Source: Candidatus Amarolinea dominans
GTDB taxonomy: Bacteria > Chloroflexota > Anaerolineae > SSC4 > Amarolineaceae
Reading direction: 5' to 3'
Length of the DNA stretch: 64,000 nt
Assembly: GCA_016719785.1 (NCBI GenBank)
Contig: JADJYJ010000001.1
Span: 496,001-560,000, forward strand
Each line of letters starts with the position of its first letter. Position 1 is the stretch's first letter. The translations under genes were made by a program, and so were the position numbers. A model generated the notes under the pieces. That model was not told where the DNA came from. It did no database searches and worked only from the letters and a program-made list of their open reading frames with translations. Below, piece after piece: positions 1 through 6,187 of the stretch.

Positions 1-580
1 GCAGCGCGGCCACGCGGCGCGTCAGTTGCTCGCGCTGCTGTTTCTCGTTGCTCCAGGCCGTGCGGTACCAGCCCAGCGGCTGCGTGTCGCCAGGCAGCAC
101 CAGCGCCAGGCAGGTCTGTGGCGTCTGTTCACCGGGGAGTTGCTGCGTACCGGCCAGGTAAGGCTCAGGGTCGCTGAAGCCGCCCCAGCCATCCTTGCGC
201 GAGTAGGGATTGATGCGAACTCCAAAGTGCAGGTGCGGCCCGGTGGAGGCGCCCGTGTTGTCCGAGATGCCGATGACTGCGCCTGCTGTGAATCTGTCCG
301 CCTCTTTGGCCGTCGTACTTTCCAGGTGCGCATACAGGCTCTCGCCCCAACGGTGCTGCAGTTTGACGTAGTTGCCGAAGCCGTTGGCCTCGAAGCCTGT
401 TTCGATCACGTCGCCGTCGTCCACCGCCACGATTGCGGTGCCGTTAGGCATGCCATAATCGAGTCCATTGTGGCCTTTCAGGGGCACGCCGTCGTACGAG
501 AATTGGCCATAGAAAGCGGGGTTACCGCCAAACTTCTGGCTCATGTGAAAAGTGCCGTTGAAGGGAAAACGAATGGGCAT
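1..580 (-). CDS. M23 (LytM-type) metallopeptidase, C-terminus outside window
   Basis: The frame runs off the left edge, so at least 193 residues are visible and the stop is not seen. Zn-ligand and active-site motifs of M23 glycyl-glycine endopeptidases are present: H37 and D41 in GHNGLDYG, H85 in YAHLE, and H116/H118 in PHLHFGV. It probably cleaves peptidoglycan cross-links or is a related envelope hydrolase. No signal peptide precedes the domain, so export or a different role is open. The ATG at 580 is supported by AGGAGG a few bases upstream. The gene lies directly downstream of the AI-2E permease gene on the same strand. Confidence 0.85.
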   Translation of the reverse strand, partial: MPIRFPFNGTFHMSQKFGGNPAFYGQFSYDGVPLKGHNGLDYGMPNGTAIVAVDDGDVIETGFEANGFGNYVKLQHRWGESLYAHLESTTAKEADRFTAGAVIGISDNTGASTGPHLHFGVRINPYSRKDGWGGFSDPEPYLAGTQQLPGEQTPQTCLALVLPGDTQPLGWYRTAWSNEKQQREQLTRRVAAL

Positions 581-609
581 GAGTCCTCCTGCCTTGCCGA
601 GCGTTTGTT

Positions 610-1959
610 TCAGGCCGTATCTTCGGTCTCTGCTGCCGGCGCGTCGGCGTTTGACTGCGCAGGGACAGCGGCACGCGCCAGGCGCTGTTGCAACCCTTGC
701 CAGGCGCTGGTCAGCCGCTGCCGCCAGCCAGGCGGCGTCCCCGCGCTTGGCGCGTCAGGCGCGGGGAAGGGCGGCAGATCGAGCAGCTTGGCGTACATGT
801 AACCGGCCACCACGCGCAGGGTGGCCAGCACCGGCGCGGCCAGAAAGGCTCCCAGGATGCCGGCCTGGGTGGCGCCGACGATAACGCCAACCAGCACCAC
901 CAACGGGTGCAGATTGACGCTCTGGCCGATGATGCGCGGCACCAGGATGTTGTTCTCGGCCTGCTGAATCAACACGTAGACCCCCACGGTCAAGAGGGCA
1001 AATGAGGTATTTGACATCTCGATCGTGATCGAGCCTTGCAGCAGGGCGACCAGCAGCGCGGGGACCATGGCGATGATGGGGCCGAGGTTGGGGATGATCT
1101 CCAGGATGCCGGCCAACAGGCCGAGCAGGATGGCGCCGGGCATGCCGATGATGGCCAGGGCCAGGGTGGTGACGGTGCCGATGGTCAAACAGAGCACGAG
1201 CTGCCCACGAAAGAACGATTGCCAGATGCGTCCCAGGCGCTGCATCAGCTCTTGCATCTCTGGCTGGTAGGTGGCGGGGAACAAGCCCTCAACCCAGGCG
1301 CGCATGCGAGGCGCGTCCTTGACCATGTAGAACGAATAGAGCAGCGTGAGGAGGAAGGCCAGCAGTGATGTGAAGATCCCGACGACCACATTTGAGGCCA
1401 CGCCGGTCGCCACGCCCACCACGGTGGAGGCAGAACGCAGCGCCTGGGAGATGTAATTGATGACCGTTTCCGGGCTGAAGATCTGGTCAATCTGAAATTG
1501 TGAAAATCCGTTGTTGATGCGCTGGTACCAGGGGCCGAGATCGAATTCGAAGCCCAACAAACGCAGGGACGGGTGGGTCAGGGGGAAGTCCTCGAACCAT
1601 TTCAGGAACCCGACGTATAGATCGTTCCAGGGGATCTGAATGGTGCTGATCTGCTCGATGAGCACCGGGATCAGAATGATGGGGACGAAGATCAGCAGCA
1701 AAACGACGAACAGGTAGACCAGGCCGGTCACGAGGCCGCGCGGCAGGCGCAGGTGCATCAACCGGTTAACCATCGGATGAATGAGGTAAGCCAGGATGGC
1801 GGCCATGATCAGCGTGGCAATCACGGCCCGGCTCAGGTAGATCAGCAGCAGGCCGGTGAGGATCATGCCAACGGCCACGTTGCGCTTGAAGTTGCGATCC
1901 CAGCGCGTCAGCGGTGCATGCACCGGCGCGGCGTTGTTGATTGGGGTTTCATCGTTCAT
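610..1959 (-). CDS. AI-2E family transporter (PerM/TqsA-like permease)
   Basis: This 449-residue polytopic membrane protein has the hydrophobic pattern of the AI-2E exporter/permease family: paired N-terminal segments (residues about 25-70), a long extracytoplasmic stretch (about 85-170) and a C-terminal bundle with the Gly/Pro-rich run ILEIIPNLGPIIAMVPALL. The substrate cannot be predicted, since family members include AI-2 exporters and Na+/H+ antiporters. The frame is open 27 codons further upstream to 2040, but that extension looks non-coding, so the ATG at 1959 (MNDETPINN) is preferred. The C-terminal tail is Pro/Ala-rich and probably cytoplasmic. Confidence 0.85.
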   Translation of the reverse strand: MNDETPINNAAPVHAPLTRWDRNFKRNVAVGMILTGLLLIYLSRAVIATLIMAAILAYLIHPMVNRLMHLRLPRGLVTGLVYLFVVLLLIFVPIILIPVLIEQISTIQIPWNDLYVGFLKWFEDFPLTHPSLRLLGFEFDLGPWYQRINNGFSQFQIDQIFSPETVINYISQALRSASTVVGVATGVASNVVVGIFTSLLAFLLTLLYSFYMVKDAPRMRAWVEGLFPATYQPEMQELMQRLGRIWQSFFRGQLVLCLTIGTVTTLALAIIGMPGAILLGLLAGILEIIPNLGPIIAMVPALLVALLQGSITIEMSNTSFALLTVGVYVLIQQAENNILVPRIIGQSVNLHPLVVLVGVIVGATQAGILGAFLAAPVLATLRVVAGYMYAKLLDLPPFPAPDAPSAGTPPGWRQRLTSAWQGLQQRLARAAVPAQSNADAPAAETEDTA

Positions 1960-2180
1960 GCTCAATGTCCAGTTCGATTTTTTCAAGGGTTGACCAGACG
2001 GCCAACCAGGTGTGTACGACGCATGACTTCGTTCGCTCAATCGGAGGGCGATAATGTCTTGCTATGCTGCAAGCGGGAATAGACTTCACTTTTTCGCCTA
2101 AGGAAACAGACGCAATTCGTGCCCGCTTGCAGTATAACTTTAACCCAACATGCATACGGTGTCAAGAGCGGAGTTGCAAT

Positions 2181-2200
2181 GTTGCCAAAAGGTTGGCAAC
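2181..2200. repeat. 8-bp perfect inverted repeat with 4-nt loop
   Basis: GTTGCCAA and TTGGCAAC are separated by AAGG in the gap between the divergent permease and gatB genes. It could be an operator half-site pair or a small hairpin. No long T tract follows, so a terminator is less likely. Confidence 0.6.
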
Positions 2201-2218
2201 TCAGGCGTGCCCGTGATA

Positions 2219-2259
2219 CGTTGGGGACATGAGCGGCGGGCGAGACGCCCGCACTCCCC
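2219..2259 (-). repeat. dispersed intergenic repeat, copy 1
   Basis: Read on the minus strand this begins GGGAGTGCGGGCG and continues to CCCCAACG. It matches 31070-31109 over about 40 bases with only a few differences. It contains a self-complementary core (GCGGGCG..CGCCCGC). A shorter, diverged copy sits at 45417-45437. Confidence 0.75.
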
Positions 2260-2307
2260 GGCGGTGACGCTCTCTCAGGCTCTTTTCCGTGATCGCGGTG
2301 AAGATGG

Positions 2308-2329
2308 TATAATGCGAGTATAATGCGAG
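2308..2329 (+). promoter_or_regulatory. tandem TATAATGCGAG, candidate -10 elements for gatB
   Basis: Two exact back-to-back copies of an 11-mer each contain the consensus -10 hexamer TATAAT (2308-2313 and 2319-2324), about 90 bases before gatB. The upstream -35 region is weak (TTTCCG or similar), so promoter activity is inferred only from the -10 boxes. Confidence 0.45.
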
Positions 2330-2421
2330 TGAGCGGGCATGGCCTTGCACCTGCCCGCGTGGGCGACCGCAAGGGTGCGCCCCTATAAATTGAGAAGATA
2401 CCCTTACTCAACGAGTTGACC

Positions 2422-3879
2422 ATGACCCAATACCAAGTTGTCATCGGCATGGAAGTCCACGCCCAACTACAAACAGCGTCGAAGATGTTCTGCGCGTGCG
2501 ATGCGGCCGTCTTTGGCGCGCCGCCCAACTCACACGTCTGTCCGGTCTGCCTGGGCATGCCGGGCGTGCTGCCGGTCATCAACCGCCGCGCGGTGGAGCA
2601 GACCATTCGCACCGGCCTGGCCCTCGCTGCTGAGATTGCCGAAACAGCCGTTTTTGCGCGCAAGAACTACAACTACCCCGACCTGCCCAAAGGCTATCAG
2701 ATCAGTCAATATGAGCTGCCATTGTGCCTGGGCGGCAGTCTGACGATCACCGGCGATGACGGCCGGCCGAAGGTGATTCGCGTACGGCGCGCGCACCTGG
2801 AGGAAGATACCGGCAAGTCCAAGCACATGAACCAGAATGGCGTCACCTACAGCTTGCTCGACTACAATCGGTCGGGCATGCCGCTGTTGGAGATCGTGAC
2901 CGAAGCGGATCTCAACAGCGCGCAGGAGGCGTATGACTACCTGACCAAGCTGCGCACGATTCTGCGCTACATCGGCGCCAGCAGCGGCGACATGGAGAAG
3001 GGCGCCATGCGCTGCGAGGCGAACGTTTCGGTGCGTACGCTGTTGCAGGCCGCCCAGGGTGAATACGGCGTCAAGGTGGAGATCAAGAACTTGAACTCCT
3101 TCAGCGCGGTGCGCGGCGCGGTGGAGTACGAAGTCAAGCGCCACATCGAGACGATCGAGCGGGGCGGCACGCTGCAGCAGGTGACGCTGGGGTGGAATGA
3201 GGCGGAAGGACGCACGTTTGTGCAGCGCAGCAAGGAATCGGCGCATGATTATCGCTATTTCCCGGAGCCAGACCTGCCACCGTTGCGTATTACGCGGGAG
3301 TTGGTGGAGCAGTTGCGCGCGACCCTGCCCGAACTGCCCGACGCCAAGCAGGCGCGCTTCATGGCGCAGTATGGACTCAATCTCAACGATGCAGCAACCC
3401 TGGTCGCGACGCAGGCGGTAGCCGCGTACTTCGAAGCGACGGTTGCTGCCTATGGCGGCGCGGGTCGTGAGGTCTGCAACTGGATCACTGGGCCTCTCTT
3501 CAGCGCCATGTCCAGTGCGAACCAGGACATCAGGTCGCTCAAGGTAACGCCCGACAACCTGGCGGCGCTGCTGACCCTGCTTGATCGCGGCATCATCAAC
3601 CGCAACATCGGGCAACGGGTCATCGCGACCATGCTGGAAACCGGCCAGGCGGCCGCGGACATTGTGGAGACGGAAGGCCTTGCCCAGGTGAGCGATAGCG
3701 ATGCGCTGCACGCGATCGTACGCGAGGTCATCGTGGCTAACCCCACGGAGGCAACCAAGTATCGGGCGGGCAACCTCAATCTGCTCAACTTTCTGATCGG
3801 CCAGGTGATGAGGGCCACGCGCGGCAAGGCCAATCAAACGGTGGTGCGCCAGTTGCTGGAACAAGCGCTGGCTGAGTAA
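2422..3879 (+). CDS. gatB: aspartyl/glutamyl-tRNA(Asn/Gln) amidotransferase subunit B
   Basis: This 485-residue protein carries the GatB signatures in order: GMEVHAQL near the N-terminus, PDLPKGYQISQYE, HLEEDTGKS, DYNRSGMPLLEIVTE, MRCEANVSV and EIKNLNSF, followed by the helical C-terminal/YqeY-like domain (about residues 340-485). In the GatCAB complex it phosphorylates and transamidates misacylated Glu-tRNA(Gln) or Asp-tRNA(Asn). gatA and gatC are not adjacent. The frame also offers TTG at 2416, but the ATG at 2422 (MTQYQVVIG) is the normal GatB start. Length is typical. Confidence 0.97.
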   Translation: MTQYQVVIGMEVHAQLQTASKMFCACDAAVFGAPPNSHVCPVCLGMPGVLPVINRRAVEQTIRTGLALAAEIAETAVFARKNYNYPDLPKGYQISQYELPLCLGGSLTITGDDGRPKVIRVRRAHLEEDTGKSKHMNQNGVTYSLLDYNRSGMPLLEIVTEADLNSAQEAYDYLTKLRTILRYIGASSGDMEKGAMRCEANVSVRTLLQAAQGEYGVKVEIKNLNSFSAVRGAVEYEVKRHIETIERGGTLQQVTLGWNEAEGRTFVQRSKESAHDYRYFPEPDLPPLRITRELVEQLRATLPELPDAKQARFMAQYGLNLNDAATLVATQAVAAYFEATVAAYGGAGREVCNWITGPLFSAMSSANQDIRSLKVTPDNLAALLTLLDRGIINRNIGQRVIATMLETGQAAADIVETEGLAQVSDSDALHAIVREVIVANPTEATKYRAGNLNLLNFLIGQVMRATRGKANQTVVRQLLEQALAE

Positions 3880-3903
3880 ACTTTTCGACACGGAGTGAAG
3901 CGT

Positions 3904-4284
3904 ATGTCAAAGACAATCATCTCGACCCCGCACGCGCCCGCGGCGCTCGGTCCCTATTCGCAAGGGGTGAAAGTGGGACACCTGATCTACACCGCCGGGC
4001 AGTTGGGCCTGGACCCGGCAACGGGCAAGCTGGTGGATGGCCTGGAAGCACAGACCGAGCAGGCGCTCAGGAACCTGGCCGCGATTCTGGAGGCCGCCGG
4101 CAGCCGCATGGAAAATGTCGTCAAGACCACCTGTTTCCTGGCCGACATCGCCGATTTCAAAGCCTTCAACGGCGTGTACGCGCGCTTTTTTGCTTCCAAC
4201 CCGCCCGCGCGTTCCACCATTCAGGCGGGGGCGCTGCCGGCTGATGCGCGTGTGGAGATCGAAGTTGTGGCGTTTGTGGAGTGA
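3904..4284 (+). CDS. RidA family reactive-intermediate deaminase
   Basis: This 126-residue protein matches the RidA/YjgF/UK114 family along its whole length: the N-terminal APAALGPYSQG, YTAGQLGLDPATG, and the C-terminal PPARSTIQAGALP followed by ARVEIEVVAF, which includes the conserved Arg that binds substrate carboxylates. Family members hydrolyse enamine/imine intermediates from PLP enzymes. The ATG at 3904 follows GGAGTG at 3892-3897 and lies 24 bases after the gatB stop, so co-transcription with gatB is likely. Confidence 0.93.
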   Translation: MSKTIISTPHAPAALGPYSQGVKVGHLIYTAGQLGLDPATGKLVDGLEAQTEQALRNLAAILEAAGSRMENVVKTTCFLADIADFKAFNGVYARFFASNPPARSTIQAGALPADARVEIEVVAFVE

Positions 4285-4310
4285 ATCGGAAAGCGATTGA
4301 AATCGCGCCT

Positions 4311-4346
4311 GGGGGGGGGGGGGGGGGGGGCCCCCCCGGGGGGGGG
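4311..4346. repeat. G20-C7-G9 homopolymer block
   Basis: Twenty G, seven C and nine G occur in succession between the RidA gene and the next gene. Such a block could form a very stable hairpin or G-quadruplex, but it is equally a classic place for sequencing or assembly error. Its exact length should not be trusted. Confidence 0.6.
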
Positions 4347-4393
4347 CAATGTCGGTCGGCGTAGGATGCCTGAATAGTTACATCTGAAAGAAA

Positions 4394-4915
4394 ATGGAGA
4401 CGCCCTTGACGCCCAACGTGCGTGTACCCAGTGGTTGGCGGCGCTTGATTCTGCCCCTCGCCTGGTCGAAGCCCGGTTCCTGGTTGTTTGCCCGGCTGAT
4501 GCATCGCCTGGATCGGCCGGTTCTGCGTTGGACACAGGGCCGCGCCTCTTTCACCAGTCTGCTGGCCGGGTTGCCCATCATCTCGCTGACGACGACCGGC
4601 GCCAAGAGCGGTCAACCGCGCACCGTGCCGTTGGTGGCCGTCGAAGATGGCGAACGCCTGGTGGTTTTTGCCTCTAACTTCGGTCAGGCGCACTACCCGG
4701 CCTGGTATCACAACCTGCGCGCCCATCCGCAGGCCCGCGTCTTGCTGCGCGGGCAGGAGCGCGTCTACCTCGCGCGGGAGACCGAGGGCGCGGAACGCGA
4801 CGCCTATTGGGCGGCCGCGGTCAAGCTCTATCCCGGTTATCAGGCCTACAAGGTGCGCACCGGCGGGCGACCCATCCCGGTCATCGTGCTGACACCTGTT
4901 ACCTCAACGGTTTAG
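4394..4915 (+). CDS. deazaflavin (F420)-dependent nitroreductase family protein
   Basis: This 173-residue protein has the hallmark motifs of the Ddn/DUF385 split beta-barrel family: LTTTGAKSGQPRTVPL (residues about 65-80), ASNFGQAHYPAWYHNLRAHP (about 94-113), then a short C-terminal strand region with PVIVLTP. Members use the deazaflavin cofactor F420 to reduce quinones, nitro compounds or unsaturated lipids at the membrane. Substrate is unknown. The start is not supported by a strong Shine-Dalgarno site. The 3' end overlaps the convergent esterase gene by 12 bases. Confidence 0.88.
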   Translation: METPLTPNVRVPSGWRRLILPLAWSKPGSWLFARLMHRLDRPVLRWTQGRASFTSLLAGLPIISLTTTGAKSGQPRTVPLVAVEDGERLVVFASNFGQAHYPAWYHNLRAHPQARVLLRGQERVYLARETEGAERDAYWAAAVKLYPGYQAYKVRTGGRPIPVIVLTPVTSTV

Positions 4916-5971
4916 GCGCAGATAGAGATCGAAGAAATCGGCAATCCGACGATTGACCTCGTCAATGCTGGGACTGAGTTCGCCGCCCTCGGGCACGAGG
5001 CCGTGTGCGGCATTCTTGACCAGAATCAGCTCCGTGGGCACGCCGGCGGCTTTCAACTGATCGTAGAAACGTTGTGATTGCTGCAAGGGTACGGTTGTAT
5101 CCTGTTCACCATGCACGATGAGGGTGGGCGGGTCATCGGGCGTGACCTGAAACAGGGGGCTGGCGCGCCACAGCAAGTCTGACGTGGAGTCGGTCAGTCC
5201 AAACACCTGTTGGATCATGCGCTTGAATTCCGGTTTCTCGGTGATTTCGGGTGCAGTCAGGTCGGTGGGGCCGTACATGTCCACGGCCACTTGGACCCGG
5301 CTGGACTGCTCGGCATAGCCGCCGGCGCCGTCGAAGCCGGCGCGTTCATCGGTGACGGCTGCCAGGGCGGCCAGGTGCCCGCCCGCGCTGTTGCCCAGGA
5401 TGCCGAAGCGGGTCGGATCGAGATTGTACTCCGCGGCGTGCGCACGCAAGAAGCGGATGTTGCATTTGATGTCTTCGATCATGGCCGGGAATTTGGCCTC
5501 TGGCGCCAGGCGATAGGTGATGGCGATGAAGGAGTAGCCGCGCACGACCAACTGCGGCATCACCGATAGTCCATAACCGCCCTTTTTGCTGCCATTCATC
5601 CACGCACCGCCATGAATGTAGATGATCGTCGGGGTCGGGCCTTTGACTTCGGGCAGGCGGTAGAGGTCAATGCGCAGGGTGACGCCGTCCACGACGCAGG
5701 TGGGCAGGTTCTTCTGTTTGATGTTGCGCGTGGACTTGTCCAGGGCGGCCGGGTCGAGCGTGGGCCGGGCGGTCGGTTCGACTGTGGGCGTTTCTGTTGG
5801 CGGCGCCGGTGTTGCCGTCGGCGCTGTGGTTGGTTCAGATGTCCGCGTGGCCGCAGGTTCGCTGGTGGCCGTGGCGACCGCTGGCGGCGTAACCGGCGAT
5901 GCGGTGGGGGGCGCAACCTGGTTGCACGCGGCGAGAGATAGGATCAGCAGCAGCATGAGCATGGGTCTCAT
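4904..5971 (-). CDS. alpha/beta-hydrolase (esterase/lipase) lipoprotein
   Basis: This 355-residue protein begins with a lipoprotein signal peptide ending LSLAAC, followed by a Thr/Pro-rich linker (about residues 18-75) and an alpha/beta-hydrolase domain of the hormone-sensitive-lipase/carboxylesterase type. Visible catalytic features are the oxyanion-hole YIHGGAW, nucleophile Ser in GNSAGG, acid in HGEQD and the His in NAAHGL. It is probably a surface-tethered esterase acting on acyl or feruloyl-type esters. The frame is open to 6151, but that stretch overlaps a terminator and a 9-bp tandem repeat, so the ATG at 5971 is chosen. Confidence 0.88.
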   Translation of the reverse strand: MRPMLMLLLILSLAACNQVAPPTASPVTPPAVATATSEPAATRTSEPTTAPTATPAPPTETPTVEPTARPTLDPAALDKSTRNIKQKNLPTCVVDGVTLRIDLYRLPEVKGPTPTIIYIHGGAWMNGSKKGGYGLSVMPQLVVRGYSFIAITYRLAPEAKFPAMIEDIKCNIRFLRAHAAEYNLDPTRFGILGNSAGGHLAALAAVTDERAGFDGAGGYAEQSSRVQVAVDMYGPTDLTAPEITEKPEFKRMIQQVFGLTDSTSDLLWRASPLFQVTPDDPPTLIVHGEQDTTVPLQQSQRFYDQLKAAGVPTELILVKNAAHGLVPEGGELSPSIDEVNRRIADFFDLYLRLNR

Positions 5972-5990
5972 CTTAATCTTTTTGATCTTC

Positions 5991-6017
5991 TTGATCGTCT
6001 TGATCGTCTTGATCGTC
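5991..6017. repeat. 9-bp tandem repeat (TTGATCGTC)x3
   Basis: Three exact 9-mers are preceded by a degenerate TTTGATCTTC, immediately upstream of the esterase start. On the minus strand it would encode a Lys/Ile-rich repeat if the longer frame were translated, which is judged unlikely. Confidence 0.7.
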
Positions 6018-6114
6018 TTCAATTCGTCTGTTGTCTCCTGAACTGACTGTGTCTGCCCGCCCGGCAGAACGGGCCTATTGTAACATAGAGCGTGCGATTC
6101 GCGAAGCAAGCCCC

Positions 6115-6160
6115 AAAAAGAAAGATGGTCAAGGACGTGGGCCTTGACCATCTTTTTGTT
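6115..6160 (-). terminator. bidirectional rho-independent terminator
   Basis: A 14-bp perfect stem (6121-6134 with 6142-6155, core AGATGGTCAAGG) closes a 7-nt loop and is flanked by A-rich and T-rich tracts on both sides. It lies about 30 bases after the stop of the four-CNBD gene on the minus strand and can also act on plus-strand transcripts. Confidence 0.9.
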
Positions 6161-6187
6161 GTTGGTTCGCCGCGGGACGGCGCCGCG

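Larger units (their letters stand above)
1960..2421. other. intergenic region between divergent permease and gatB
   Basis: No convincing gene is seen here. The stretch contains an 8-bp perfect inverted repeat (2181-2200), one copy of a dispersed GC-rich repeat (2219-2259) and a tandem pair of TATAAT-containing 11-mers (2308-2329). Confidence 0.7.

Noticed and set aside
26..802. Plus-strand 258-codon frame opposite the M23 peptidase
   Set aside because: It is antisense to clear M23 motifs (HLHFG) and to the end of the permease gene; its product is Arg/Ala-rich without any domain.
2530..3891. Minus-strand 453-codon frame across gatB
   Set aside because: It lies wholly antisense to a textbook GatB protein. 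High GC keeps the opposite frame open.
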